A stretch of DNA of 64,000 nt from Chromatiales bacterium. Lineage in GTDB: Bacteria > Pseudomonadota > Gammaproteobacteria > JAGRGH01. Where the stretch lies: contig JAGRGH010000003.1 of the NCBI GenBank assembly GCA_020445605.1, positions 62,001-126,000 of the forward strand, written 5' to 3'. Below the pieces are notes generated by a model that was not told the DNA's origin, did no database searches, and worked only from the letters and a program-made list of their open reading frames with translations. The position numbers were made by a program, and so were the translations under genes. Of the stretch, positions 1 to 8,525 are shown in pieces; the stretch's first letter is position 1; every line of letters begins with the position of its first letter.

Positions 1-123
1 GTCGTAACAGAACGGCGTCGCGCTCTGCAGTGCCCGCACGGGTGGCGGCTCGTCGTCCCACAGCGAAAGTCGCTGTAATTCACGCTCGATATCGTCCAGC
101 AGCTGGAGCGGGTCGGCGCTCAC
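1..123 (-). CDS. yqcC: YqcC family protein (DUF446), 3' part outside window
   Basis: Forty-one codons are visible before the window edge. The start is a GTG at 123 that overlaps the stop of the upstream TAXI-protein gene by 4 nt (GTGA), so the two are probably translationally coupled. The visible peptide has the YqcC pattern: a helical start with LQLLDDIERELQRL, then LWDDEPP and ATPF. YqcC proteins are small helical proteins of unknown function, often next to truC. What follows lies outside the window. Confidence 0.75.
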   Translation of the reverse strand, partial: MSADPLQLLDDIERELQRLSLWDDEPPPVRALQSATPFCYD

Positions 124-1409
124 GCGCAGTCACCGCGCACCTTGCGGCGCACGAGTTCGATGTGCGCACGCAGGTGGTAGACCTCGTCGGTATACGACAG
201 CGGCACGGGTACGCCCATGATGTCACGCGCAATGCGGTCAAGGCGGTCTTCGAGCGTCTGCGGGTCGACGCCCGGGATATCCGCATCGCTGTCGATCGCC
301 TCGAGCTGTTCGTACCAGCGGAACACGCGCGAGCGAACGCGCCAGCGATACACCGGCGGCAGGAAGCGTGCGAGCGGAATCATCAGCGTCAGCAGTGGCA
401 GCAGCAGCACCGCGATGCGGTCGAGCAGGGTCGCGGCCCAGAACGGCAGATAGCGCTGCAGGAACGGCACGCCGCGCTCAAAAAACCGTTTCGCCTCGGG
501 TGCCAGCGGCAGGTCCATGCCCTTCGCGGACGGGTAGTCGTCGGGTTCGCTGAGCAGGTCGCCGTCGTGAAACAGCCGGTGGGCGTACTGCATCGCGAGC
601 GAGCGCAGCGCCGGGTGCAGATCGGCGTTGACGGCCAGCAGCGCCGGGGTCGCGAGCAGCCTGACGTGTGCCGACGGCAGGTCGGTGGCCGGGTCGATGA
701 CGCCGGCCGGCAGGTCGACGACCTTCAGGTAGTGGTGTCGACGCGGGTAGGTCTCGATGCGCGCAAGCTGCATCGGCGCGACCGCCGGTGCGCGCAGCAG
801 CCGGTCGACGGCGTCGGCGCGATACGAGGCGACGATGAATGCGACGTCTGCCGTGCCGGCGAGCAGGGCCGCAGCCGCGTCATTCGAGTTGAGTTCCAGC
901 AGCGTTGCCGAACTGGCGTCGATGCCGTTGTCGGCGAGCAGCGCGCGCGCGACGACCTGCGTGCCGCTGCCCGGTGCGCCGACGGCGATGCGCCGCCCGC
1001 GCAGCCGGTTGAGCCGGTCCGGTGCCGGAGAGATGCGCGAGAACACCCAGACGGGTTCGAGATAGAGGCTGGCCAGCCCCTCGACGCGGTCGTCGTCCGG
1101 CGGCCGTGTGGCGGCCAGGCCTGACTGCACGAAACCCAGCGCGGCGCGGCCGTCGGCGAGGCGCTCGAGGTTGTCCATGCTGCCGGCGGTCTCCAGCACC
1201 GTGGCCTGGATGCCCTCGGACGCGAACAGCTTCGCCAGTTCAGTCGCCCAGCGGTGATAGGCGCCACCGGGCGCGCCGCCAGCGATGGCGATCTCTTTGG
1301 GCGGCGCCGGCTTGACGAACTGGAAGGTGATCGCGAACGCGACGACGGTGATCAGCAGCGCCGGCAGGCCGATGCGGCGCAGATCTTGCGAGCGGTTCTT
1401 GCTTTTCAA
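120..1409 (-). CDS. TAXI family TRAP transporter solute-binding protein with C-terminal membrane anchor
   Basis: 429 aa. An N-terminal hydrophobic segment (about residues 12-33) is followed by the TAXI fold: [12 protein letters not shown] near 44-55, [20 protein letters not shown] near 76-95, and AVGAPGSGT near 142-150. A second hydrophobic segment (about 325-350) and a cytoplasmic-looking charged tail follow. TAXI proteins deliver solutes such as dicarboxylates or amino acids to TRAP permeases. No permease gene is visible here, so this may be an orphan receptor or sensor-like member, and the substrate is unknown. The start is a TTG, the only convincing start before the hydrophobic segment, and no strong Shine-Dalgarno is seen. 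It is followed by yqcC with a 4-nt overlap. Confidence 0.85.
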   Translation of the reverse strand: MKSKNRSQDLRRIGLPALLITVVAFAITFQFVKPAPPKEIAIAGGAPGGAYHRWATELAKLFASEGIQATVLETAGSMDNLERLADGRAALGFVQSGLAATRPPDDDRVEGLASLYLEPVWVFSRISPAPDRLNRLRGRRIAVGAPGSGTQVVARALLADNGIDASSATLLELNSNDAAAALLAGTADVAFIVASYRADAVDRLLRAPAVAPMQLARIETYPRRHHYLKVVDLPAGVIDPATDLPSAHVRLLATPALLAVNADLHPALRSLAMQYAHRLFHDGDLLSEPDDYPSAKGMDLPLAPEAKRFFERGVPFLQRYLPFWAATLLDRIAVLLLPLLTLMIPLARFLPPVYRWRVRSRVFRWYEQLEAIDSDADIPGVDPQTLEDRLDRIARDIMGVPVPLSYTDEVYHLRAHIELVRRKVRGDCA

Positions 1410-1496
1410 GGTGATTCAGGCGGTTCGAAACGATGGGCGCGATTGTATCCCGGTGTCTGCGTCGGGGCCGAAGGGCGATACGTTTTTACAATCGAG

Positions 1497-1551
1497 TTGT
1501 TTTAATCAATTCATTAGATTTATTTACGACGCGACCCTATCCTCCATAGCC
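1497..1551 (+). promoter_or_regulatory. AT-rich probable promoter region of dps
   Basis: This stretch is strikingly AT-rich compared with the surrounding GC-rich DNA. It contains TTGTTT at 1497-1502 and A/T-rich hexamers around 1520-1526, a plausible -35/-10 layout for the dps-like gene. Boundaries are approximate and no specific operator (for example for OxyR or IHF) could be recognised. Confidence 0.35.
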
Positions 1552-1590
1552 ATGAAGAACCGTTCTCACCCAAACGCGGAGATTTCAGTC

Positions 1591-2079
1591 ATGGCCGCCA
1601 CCCCGAAGATCGATATTGGCATCAGCGAAAGCGACCGACAGGCGATTGGCGCGGGTCTCGCGCGCCTGCTTGCAGACACCTACACCCTGTACCTCAAGAC
1701 CCACAACTTCCACTGGAACGTGACCGGGCCGATGTTCAACACCCTGCATCTGATGTTCGAGACGCAGTACAACGAGCTCGCGCTGGCCGTGGACTCGATC
1801 GCCGAGCGCATCCGCGCGCTGGGGCTGCCCGCGCCTGGCTCGTACGCGCAGTTCGCGAAGCTGACCTCGATCGCCGAGGAGACCGGCACGCCGAACGCCG
1901 AACAGATGATCGCCCAGCTCGTGCGTGATCAGGAGGCCGTCGTTCGCACGGCGCGTGGCATCTTCCCGACGGTGGACGACGCGCACGACGAGCCCACCGC
2001 CGATCTGCTGACCCAACGCATGCAGGTGCATGAAAAGGCCGCGTGGATGTTGCGCAGCATGCTCGAGCGGCCGTCATGA
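1591..2079 (+). CDS. dps: Dps-like DNA-binding ferritin protein
   Basis: 162 aa, usual length for Dps. It carries the Dps ferroxidase signature across residues about 31-60 ([16 protein letters not shown], then FETQYNEL). In this family the site lies between subunits of a dodecamer that oxidises Fe2+ with H2O2 and protects DNA. The start at 1591 has a GGAG-like site upstream. An in-frame ATG at 1552 would add 13 residues ([13 protein letters not shown]) and cannot be excluded. The AT-rich upstream region suggests its own promoter. The stop overlaps the gpmA start by 4 nt, so the phosphoglycerate mutase is probably co-translated. Confidence 0.92.
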   Translation: MAATPKIDIGISESDRQAIGAGLARLLADTYTLYLKTHNFHWNVTGPMFNTLHLMFETQYNELALAVDSIAERIRALGLPAPGSYAQFAKLTSIAEETGTPNAEQMIAQLVRDQEAVVRTARGIFPTVDDAHDEPTADLLTQRMQVHEKAAWMLRSMLERPS

Positions 2080-2819
2080 GCCGCGCGGACGACGGCATGC
2101 GCGAGATCGTGCTGATCCGCCATGCGCAGAGCGAGTGGAATCTGCAGAACCGTTCGACCGGCTGGGCCGACGTGGAGCTGACTCCGGGTGGCGTGTTCGA
2201 GGCGCGCCAGGCCGGGCGGCGCTTGGCGGCCGCCGGACGCGGTTTCGACGTGGTGTACACATCCCTGCTCAAGCGTTCGCGACATACCGCCCGTCTTTTG
2301 CTCGAAAGCCTCGGCACCGCGGACCTGCCGATGTATGCGAACTGGCGCCTGAACGAGCGCCATTATGGCGCGCTCGAGGGTCTGAACAAGGATGGCACCC
2401 AGGCCAAGTACGGCCCGGACCAGTTCCAGCGCTGGCGGCGCGGCTATGCCGATCGCCCGCCGGCGCTCGCGTCCGGAGACGAACGCTGCCCGGTGCACAA
2501 GGGCTATGCGGCGGCGGTGCCGGCGTACGCGTTTCCGCGCACCGAAAGCCTTGCCGATACCGAAGCGCGGGTCGTGCCGCTGTGGGACGGCGTGATCAAG
2601 CCGCAGATGCACGCCGGCCGGCGCGTGCTGGTCGTCTCGCACGGCAACACGATGCGTGCGCTCGCGCGCCACATCGAGGGCCTGGACGTGCCGGCCGTCG
2701 AAGCGCTCGAGTTTCCGACCGCGACGCCGGTCGTCTATCGCTTCGATGCGCGCGGGCGGTTTGTCGAGCGCAGCTGTCTTGAAGGCCCCTGCGACGGCCC
2801 GGTCGCACACGCGGCATGA
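2076..2819 (+). CDS. gpmA: 2,3-bisphosphoglycerate-dependent phosphoglycerate mutase
   Basis: 247 aa, close to E. coli GpmA (250 aa). It interconverts 2- and 3-phosphoglycerate in glycolysis and gluconeogenesis. The phosphohistidine motif near the N-terminus reads IRHAQSEWN (a variant of RHGESxWN), followed by [14 protein letters not shown] and the [13 protein letters not shown] loop. The second histidine is in [11 protein letters not shown]. The ATG at 2076 overlaps the dps stop (ATGA). The Ala after the catalytic His and Gln for Glu in the first motif depart from the textbook sequence, but the catalytic residues are kept. Confidence 0.93.
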   Translation: MSRADDGMREIVLIRHAQSEWNLQNRSTGWADVELTPGGVFEARQAGRRLAAAGRGFDVVYTSLLKRSRHTARLLLESLGTADLPMYANWRLNERHYGALEGLNKDGTQAKYGPDQFQRWRRGYADRPPALASGDERCPVHKGYAAAVPAYAFPRTESLADTEARVVPLWDGVIKPQMHAGRRVLVVSHGNTMRALARHIEGLDVPAVEALEFPTATPVVYRFDARGRFVERSCLEGPCDGPVAHAA

Positions 2820-2828
2820 GGTGATTGC

Positions 2829-2850
2829 GCATGCGCATGGAGGCGCATGC
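2829..2850. other. Small hairpin between gpmA and the IPT-like gene
   Basis: GCATGCGC at 2829-2836 and GCGCATGC at 2843-2850 form a perfect 8-bp stem with a 6-nt loop. No T-run follows, so it is not a canonical terminator. It may slow transcription or stabilise the gpmA 3' end. Confidence 0.35.
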
Positions 2851-2901
2851 TTGCCTGCGCGTATGATCGGGACCAGGCATTTTTTGACCGGCGCCGATCC
2901 A

Positions 2902-3276
2902 ATGCTTCGAAATCTGCGGGTTTTTTCTGTGCTGTTGCTCGTGCTGCTTGGCGCCGGTGACGCGCGTGCCGCCGCGGTCGTGCAGGCCTACGTGCCGCGG
3001 GTTGCGATGCCCGGTGATGTGATCGAGATCTACGGCACGGGCTTTGGTTCATATCGCCAGAAACATTGGATGCACCTGCGCTATGGTCGCGGCAACGACA
3101 TGCTCGGCCTCATCGAACCCGGACGCATCATGCTGTGGCTGCCGCATGTCATCCGGCTGCGTCTGCCCGAAGACCTCACACCGGGGCCGTACTGGATCGC
3201 GCTCTATGACAGCCTTGGCAAACTCGTCAGCAATCGCACGCCGGCGCTGAATATCCAGCGGCCCGGCGGTCGGTGA
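2902..3276 (+). CDS. Small secreted IPT/TIG-like domain protein
   Basis: 124 aa. A signal peptide (MLRNLRVFSVLLLVLLGAG, probable cleavage after ARA) precedes one immunoglobulin-like IPT/TIG module: PRVAMPGDVIEIYGTGFGS near residues 32-50 and a closing AIALYDS-like strand. IPT domains are structural and often occur in extracellular proteins. A longer start at 2863 is possible but would bury the signal peptide. It overlaps the next gene by 4 nt (GTGA), suggesting it works with that secreted beta-propeller. Partner and function are not known. Confidence 0.65.
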   Translation: MLRNLRVFSVLLLVLLGAGDARAAAVVQAYVPRVAMPGDVIEIYGTGFGSYRQKHWMHLRYGRGNDMLGLIEPGRIMLWLPHVIRLRLPEDLTPGPYWIALYDSLGKLVSNRTPALNIQRPGGR

Positions 3277-4493
3277 TCGCCGCGCGAAGCGTTGTGGCCT
3301 CCCTTTCGCGCGCAGCGGCGATGCTGGCCGCCATCGGCTGTGCTGCGTCGGCGCTCGCCGCTCCGGTCCCGCTCACGTATGTCGAACAGTCGGCGACGCT
3401 CGGCGGCGAGCCGTTCACGATTCGGGTGCCCGCCGGCACCACGCTTGAGCTCCTGGTCGGCGGGCTGGACGTACCGCGCATGCTGCACTTCGGCGCGCAC
3501 GGTGAGCTGTTCGCCGGTTCGCGCGGCGGTAAGGTCTATCGTTTTCGTCCGCCGTACCGACAGGCCGAGGTGCTGGTCAGGCTTGACGATTATCCGCACA
3601 GCATCGCGACCCGCACGGGCGAGATGCTCATTGCCCGCACCGTCGGTCTGTATCGCGCGCCGTACACGCCGGGCCAGCGCGCGATCGACCCCGATTCCGT
3701 GGAGTTGCTCGCGCCCCTACCGGCCGGCGGCGGTCATTCCAGCCGCACGGTGCGCATCGGGCCGGACGGTCGTGCCTACGTGAGCCTCGGGATCGCGGGC
3801 AACTGTTCGAACCAGTTCATCGGCGCGGACTACGCGTTCAACGCCCGGCGTGGCGGTGTGATGGTGCTCGACGAGACGCGCGATCCGCCCGAGTGGCAGC
3901 CATTCGCCACGGGGCTGCGCAATCCGGTCGGCTTCGACTGGCATCCGCTGACCGGCGTGGCCTACGCGAGCAACAACGGCCCGGACCACCTCGGCTACGA
4001 CCAGCCGCCGGAAGTCTTCGCGCGACTGGACCCCGGTTCGTTCCATGGACAACCCTGGTACCAGTTCGACGGCCGCAGCATGGTGCGCGACGATTGCATC
4101 GACCGGCCACCGCCGCGCTCGGACCCGGTGCCGCCTGCGGCCACGTTTCCGGCCCGTAACGCACCGCTCGGCATGGCCTTCGCCGGGCGCGGCACGCGCC
4201 TGCCGATCCCGTTCGGTGACGCGGTCGTCGCCCTGCACGGCTCCTGGGGCACGCAGCCCGACGGTGGCGCCGGGGGCAGCCCCGCCACGCGGCGCGTGCC
4301 GGCGCTGGTGGTCGTGCGTTTCGACGACGGTGAGGCGCACTCGGTCGAAGACCTCGTGACCGGCTTCCAGCTCGACGATGGCCGGCGCTGGGCACGCCCG
4401 GCCGGCGTCGCATTCGGCCCGGACGGCGCGCTGTATTTCACCAGCGATGCGGGATTGCAGGGCCTGTTCCGGCTGCGGTCGGCAGCGCCCTGA
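3273..4493 (+). CDS. Sorbosone dehydrogenase family beta-propeller protein, exported
   Basis: 406 aa with an alanine-rich signal peptide (about residues 1-29). The mature protein has the repeated blades of the PQQ-type glucose/sorbosone dehydrogenase superfamily: MLHFGAHGELFAGSRGGKVYRF, GPDGRAYVSLG, ATGLRNPVGFDWHP, NNGPDHLG, and a closing RPAGVAFGPDGALYFTSD. Characterised relatives oxidise aldoses or sorbosone in the periplasm using PQQ, but many homologues are uncharacterised, so substrate and cofactor are not assigned. The GTG start overlaps the IPT-like gene by 4 nt. The stop lies directly against a 162-bp hairpin repeat. Confidence 0.8.
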   Translation: MIAARSVVASLSRAAAMLAAIGCAASALAAPVPLTYVEQSATLGGEPFTIRVPAGTTLELLVGGLDVPRMLHFGAHGELFAGSRGGKVYRFRPPYRQAEVLVRLDDYPHSIATRTGEMLIARTVGLYRAPYTPGQRAIDPDSVELLAPLPAGGGHSSRTVRIGPDGRAYVSLGIAGNCSNQFIGADYAFNARRGGVMVLDETRDPPEWQPFATGLRNPVGFDWHPLTGVAYASNNGPDHLGYDQPPEVFARLDPGSFHGQPWYQFDGRSMVRDDCIDRPPPRSDPVPPAATFPARNAPLGMAFAGRGTRLPIPFGDAVVALHGSWGTQPDGGAGGSPATRRVPALVVVRFDDGEAHSVEDLVTGFQLDDGRRWARPAGVAFGPDGALYFTSDAGLQGLFRLRSAAP

Positions 4494-4655
4494 CAGGTTG
4501 TTGAAAAAGGTCCGTCCATGGTCTTTTCAACGTCGCAACCGAAAAGCGTGGTTTTCGGTTGCTCACAAAAATCAAACACTTGCGTGTTCGATTTTCGGGC
4601 GAGGCGTCCCTGTCTCGCGATATCAGGCTGTTGAAATGAGAATTTCAACAGCCTG
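4494..4655. repeat. MITE-like repeat of four consecutive hairpins with terminal inverted repeats
   Basis: The ends are inverted copies: CAGGTTGTTGAAAA on the left and, on the opposite strand of the right end, CAGGCTGTTGAAAT. Inside, four stem-loops follow one another: 4500-4531 (8-bp stem), 4535-4562 (11-bp perfect stem), 4568-4595 (12 bp with one mismatch) and 4624-4655 (14-bp perfect stem, GAGA loop). CTAG follows the right end. The element begins on the base after the stop codon of the propeller gene. There is no coding capacity. It may act as a bidirectional terminator for the upstream gene. Confidence 0.6.
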
Positions 4656-4716
4656 CTAGGCCCGCTTCCTGTTAGAGTCGCGGGCCTGATTCACAGTCCG
4701 CAGGCCCGTTTTCATC

Positions 4717-5007
4717 ATGACTGACCAAGCCGCCGAAACCCGCCAGGCCATCGTCGACCGTTTCATCGCGACTGCGAACGAATTGCGCGATGCCGGCAAA
4801 AGCATCGCTGAGGTCAACGAAGGCATGACCATTGCCTGCGCGGTGTACTCCACCTTCGTCGCGGCCGGTGGCCAGAACGTGGCGATCCTGCGCGAAGACG
4901 GCATTCGCCGTGTGGCAAACGCCTACGAGCAGATCCTGCGCATGGTGCAGAAGGCGAAGATCGCCGAGGCCAAGGCGGCCGGCCATGAAGTTCCGGACGA
5001 TATCTGA
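4717..5007 (+). CDS. Small alpha-helical protein, DUF3144-like
   Basis: 96 aa, predicted almost entirely helical: FIATANELRDAGKSIAEVNEGMTIACAVYSTFVAAGG in the first half, then a basic-acidic helix ending HEVPDDI. The pattern of a polar helix with a conserved central Ala-rich segment resembles DUF3144 proteins, which have no known function. This is a resemblance, not a firm match. Its 3' end overlaps the start of the nuclease gene by 23 nt. Confidence 0.7.
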   Translation: MTDQAAETRQAIVDRFIATANELRDAGKSIAEVNEGMTIACAVYSTFVAAGGQNVAILREDGIRRVANAYEQILRMVQKAKIAEAKAAGHEVPDDI

Positions 5008-5662
5008 GTCCGGCGCCCGCGTAGTAACGGCGCTACTCGCGCTGACGATCGTCGGCTGCGACGCGGCCCCGGACGCCCGCGGACTGCCCGACTATCGCGC
5101 CGCGTTGCCGGTGTTCTGGTCCGAGGTTTATCCCGACGGCGGCGACACTCTGTATTGCGGTCATCGTTTCGGCCCGCGGCACTCGCGCGAGATCAACATC
5201 GAGCACGTGTTCCCGATGGCTTGGGCCATGAATGCCGTCGGCTGTCCCGATCGCGAAAGCTGCCGCGCATCGAGCGCCGAGTTCAACCGCATCGAGGCCG
5301 ATCTGCACAACATGTACCCCGCGCGTCGCGACCTGAACAAGGCGCGCGGCAGTCATGGCTTTGGCGAGGTCGCCGGTGAGCCGCGTCGTTACGGCGCCTG
5401 CGATTTCGAGATCAACGAACGCGCCCGCCAGGTGGAACCGCCGCCGGCCAGTCGCGGCAACGTCGCGCGCGCGATGTTCTACATGGCCGACCGCTACGGG
5501 CTGAAGATCTTCGCGCGGCAGGCGCAGACGCTGCGCGAATGGCACCAGGCCGATCCACCGGATGCCGAGGAACGCCGTCGCAACGAGGCCATTGCACGCG
5601 TGCAGGGCACACGCAACCGCTTCATCGACGATCCCGCTGCCGTTGGAGCGCTGCGCTTCTGA
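4985..5662 (+). CDS. Endonuclease I (EndA/NucM-like), probable lipoprotein
   Basis: 225 aa. The N-terminus has a lipobox-like sequence (LTIVGC, Cys25), suggesting anchoring to the periplasmic side of a membrane. The nuclease core shows INIEHVFPMAWAM (the EHxxP His region) and DLHNMYPARRDLNKARG, the DxHNxxP...N..R signature of endonuclease I. Such enzymes cut DNA or RNA non-specifically outside the cytoplasm for nutrient scavenging or uptake. The start at 4985 lies inside the 3' end of the upstream small gene. An earlier in-frame ATG (4832) would remove the export signal and is rejected. Confidence 0.88.
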   Translation: MKFRTISESGARVVTALLALTIVGCDAAPDARGLPDYRAALPVFWSEVYPDGGDTLYCGHRFGPRHSREINIEHVFPMAWAMNAVGCPDRESCRASSAEFNRIEADLHNMYPARRDLNKARGSHGFGEVAGEPRRYGACDFEINERARQVEPPPASRGNVARAMFYMADRYGLKIFARQAQTLREWHQADPPDAEERRRNEAIARVQGTRNRFIDDPAAVGALRF

Positions 5663-5700
5663 TCGGGCGCGCCTGGCCACGCATCGAATCTGCCGAGCGG

Positions 5701-6885
5701 GTGCCGCTCGCCGCCTCGACGATCTATTTCTTCTGCCTGCTCGGCGCGTATTACCTGATCCGCCCGGTGCGCGACGCATTCGGCGTCGCGAGCGGCATCG
5801 ACAAACTGCCGTGGCTGTTCACGGCAACCTTCATCGTGATGCTGCTGATCGTGCCGCTCTGGGGCTGGGCGGTGCGCCGTTACACGCGCGCGCGGCTGGT
5901 GCCCGGCGTCTATCTGGCGTTCATCGCGCAACTGCTCGTGTTCTACGGCCTGCTGCTCGGCGAGATTGCGCCGCGGATTGTCGCGCCGGTGTTCTTCGTC
6001 TGGCTCAGCGTGTTCAATCTGTTCGTGGTCTCCGTGTTCTGGAGCTTCATGAGCGAGGTCTGGAGCAGCGCGCAGGCGCGGCGCCTGTTTGGACTCATTG
6101 CGGCGGGCGGCAGTCTGGGGGCCGTGGCCGGGCCCGCCGCGACCGCGATGCTGGTGGATCGCGTGGGTGCTGCGCCCCTGTTGCTGATCTCTTCGACGCT
6201 GCTGGCGCTGGCGCTGGTCGCCGTGCGCGTGATCGAACGCCGTCTGTCACCCCATGCGACGCAGGCGAGCGACCCGCGCGGTTCTGTCTTCGATGGCGTG
6301 AAGCTGATCATCCGCTCACCGTATCTCGGGCTGATCGCCGTGTACGTTGCGCTGTACACGCTGCTTTCGACATTTCTGTATTTCGAACAGGCACGCATTG
6401 TCGGCGAGGCCTTCGCTGATACTGCGGCGCGCACGCGCTGGTTTGCGCAGGTCGATCTCGCCGTGAATGTGCTGACCTTGCTTGCGCAGGTGACTGCGAC
6501 GCATCGACTGGTTGCGTGGCTCGGTGTCGGCCGGACGCTCGCGCTGATACCGGCCGCGGTCGGTGTCGGACTGCTTGCGCTCGCATTCGCCCCCGGCCTC
6601 ATTCTGCTGGCAGCGGTGCAGATCATCCGCCGCGCCGGCAACTACGCATTGGCTCGCCCGGCGCGCGAAATGCTGTTCACCGTCGTGAACCGCGCCGAGC
6701 GCTATCAGGCCAAGAACGCGATCGACACACTCGTCTATCGCGGCGGCGATGCCGCCGCCGGCTGGGCCTACAAGGCCCTCGCTGCATTCGGTGCACCCGC
6801 GCTCGCAGGCGTGGGCATGATCTCGGCGGTGGCGTGGGCGATCACGGGGCTGGCGCTCGGCCGCCGGTACAGGTCGCGGCTCTGA
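5701..6885 (+). CDS. MFS-type transporter related to nucleotide (NTP/NDP) exchangers
   Basis: About 394 aa from the GTG at 5701, with 10-12 hydrophobic segments. FFCLLGAYYLIRPVRD at the first helix is typical of the proteobacterial branch related to ATP/ADP translocases, as is the later NYALARPAREMLFTVV with YQAKNAIDT. The substrate is unknown; most such bacterial proteins are annotated only as MFS. The start is uncertain: homologous-looking residues (IESAER) begin before 5701, so initiation at a CTG (5659), or at an ATG inside the nuclease gene (5539), is possible. It follows endA closely, likely in one transcript. Confidence 0.75.
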   Translation: MPLAASTIYFFCLLGAYYLIRPVRDAFGVASGIDKLPWLFTATFIVMLLIVPLWGWAVRRYTRARLVPGVYLAFIAQLLVFYGLLLGEIAPRIVAPVFFVWLSVFNLFVVSVFWSFMSEVWSSAQARRLFGLIAAGGSLGAVAGPAATAMLVDRVGAAPLLLISSTLLALALVAVRVIERRLSPHATQASDPRGSVFDGVKLIIRSPYLGLIAVYVALYTLLSTFLYFEQARIVGEAFADTAARTRWFAQVDLAVNVLTLLAQVTATHRLVAWLGVGRTLALIPAAVGVGLLALAFAPGLILLAAVQIIRRAGNYALARPAREMLFTVVNRAERYQAKNAIDTLVYRGGDAAAGWAYKALAAFGAPALAGVGMISAVAWAITGLALGRRYRSRL

Positions 6886-6961
6886 CCGGTCGCACACACG
6901 GCGCGAGCGGGATTGCGCGACAGCTTCGAGCGCCTTGTCTGGTGCTGCGCGAACCGCGGCG

Positions 6962-7855
6962 TCAGCCCATGCCACGCTGTGCAGATGCGGCGCGCGCCGT
7001 TCCGCGGAGGACCAGGAATCCGAGCGCGCCCACCAGAAACACCGTCAGCATGAAGGTGCTGTAGATCCACGCCCCGGCATGAAGCCAGTCGAGTGGCGTC
7101 GGATTCGGGGCGTTCGCCGCGGTAAAGGCGTAGCGAGCAACGGCGACGAGTTCGAGTGCGCCTACCACGGCATAGGATGCCGTCGGTCCCAGGCTGCGGC
7201 GCGCGTCGTTTTCGCGCAGGACCATCGTCGCGGCCACCGCCATGCCGAGCAGCCAGGCGGCGACGGCGCGCGCGGTCAGCGGGCTCAATGGCCATGGCCA
7301 GAACTGCGCGCCAACCTCCGGCACGAGGAAGAGCATCGCGCCGAACCACGCCAGCAGGGCGCCCTGCAGTCCGAGCGAAACCCGCAGCCAGCGCGGCAGT
7401 GCGGTGGTTCGCGGGGGATCGTCGCCGGGCCGACGCGACTGATGGAGCGCAAGCGCGACCAAGACGGGAGGCACGATCCAGTAGACCAGCATCCAGGCCC
7501 AGGTCGCGACCTGGGTGATCGTGGCGGGGCTGTCGAAGTGGAAGCGATCCATGTGCAGGAGGGTCGCAACCGTGGTCAGACAGGTGAAGGTCAGCGCCGA
7601 CATCGCGCCGGCGCGGGCGTTGGCCCACTCGCGCTCGCGCGCCGCGGCGAGCACCAGCACAAAACTTCCCCAGTACGCGGCGCCAAGAAACGCCGCGGTC
7701 AATGGCGGTTTCACGGTCCAGGCGAAGTAGGTCGCCGTGTGCTCGGTCAGCACGAACAGCTGGTAGCCGGCGATCGCGACCAGCAGCGCGGCGACATACA
7801 GGATCGCCCGCATCCCGGCGGTCGTGGCTTTGCGGTTCGTTGCGACGTGATTCAT
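6962..7855 (-). CDS. Multi-pass membrane protein of unknown function
   Basis: 297 aa with about eight hydrophobic helices beginning at residue 17 (ILYVAALLVAIAGYQLFVL). A charged loop lies near 140-150 (QSRRPGDDPPRTT). LLHMDRFHF and TQVATWAWMLVYWIVPP are the most distinctive stretches. I recognise no family. It is convergent with the MFS gene (76 bp between stops) and its 5' side faces a long gene-free stretch. Confidence 0.7.
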   Translation of the reverse strand: MNHVATNRKATTAGMRAILYVAALLVAIAGYQLFVLTEHTATYFAWTVKPPLTAAFLGAAYWGSFVLVLAAAREREWANARAGAMSALTFTCLTTVATLLHMDRFHFDSPATITQVATWAWMLVYWIVPPVLVALALHQSRRPGDDPPRTTALPRWLRVSLGLQGALLAWFGAMLFLVPEVGAQFWPWPLSPLTARAVAAWLLGMAVAATMVLRENDARRSLGPTASYAVVGALELVAVARYAFTAANAPNPTPLDWLHAGAWIYSTFMLTVFLVGALGFLVLRGTARAASAQRGMG

Positions 7856-8525
7856 TTCAATCGGTCGGGCCGGGCGTCCCGGTCGGGCCGGGCGTCCACC
7901 CGCGCAGAACGGTGGCTGCGGAAAGTCGAATTAGCGACCCGCGCAAGATTCAGGTTTCGTCGCCCGGCAAACGTGTCAAGGATGGAGTCGAGCCTGTCCA
8001 GTATACGGTTGCCGGCACCTCCGTCCGAGCAGTCGTCGTTCAGGAGAGGACCAAGACCGCAATCCTGTTGCCGCGCTTCGTGATAGCGGCCAACGCCGCA
8101 GTGGTGGTGGGCGGAACGCAGGGTCCGCACCACGCACCCTTTAACAGGTGTATTCCCGGGGCGAACCGCATACCGGAAAGAATAGTCATTGGAGCTTTGG
8201 CAGTCGCGCTTGCCAAGTGCTGACAACCACTTCTGCGAAAAATGTTCTATGTTTGGCAAAAGCCCCGCATCCATCCAACGCCGGAAGGTTTAACAAGGGG
8301 TGTATCAACACATCGGGGAATGGGCTGAAGTCATGGCCCCTTCCAGCAGCGGGCAACGGCGCTCGAGCGTTGCCCGCGGTATCGGCGTTCAGCCGGCCTG
8401 CCTGCTGCGTCGAAGGGGAGCGAACCCCGGCAACGATTCCGAATGCGGACGGCGAATGCCTTTCGCGTACTCATGGCCCGTGCGTACACGCGGATCGCAC
8501 GGTCACTGCTTTTTCGGAGATCGTC
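7856..8525. other. 670-bp stretch without a convincing gene
   Basis: GC content is visibly lower than in flanking genes. An 18-bp unit (GGTCGGGCCGGGCGTCCC) is repeated in tandem at 7863-7897, just upstream of the membrane-protein start. A 140-codon open frame on the minus strand lacks a ribosome site and coding-like composition. No RNA gene was recognised. It probably holds the promoters for the two divergent flanking genes and perhaps decayed sequence. Confidence 0.5.

Noticed and set aside
7852-8274. 140-codon minus-strand open frame in the 7.9-8.5 kb gap
   Set aside because: No ribosome site or recognisable fold, and it runs through the tandem repeat. Treated as non-coding.
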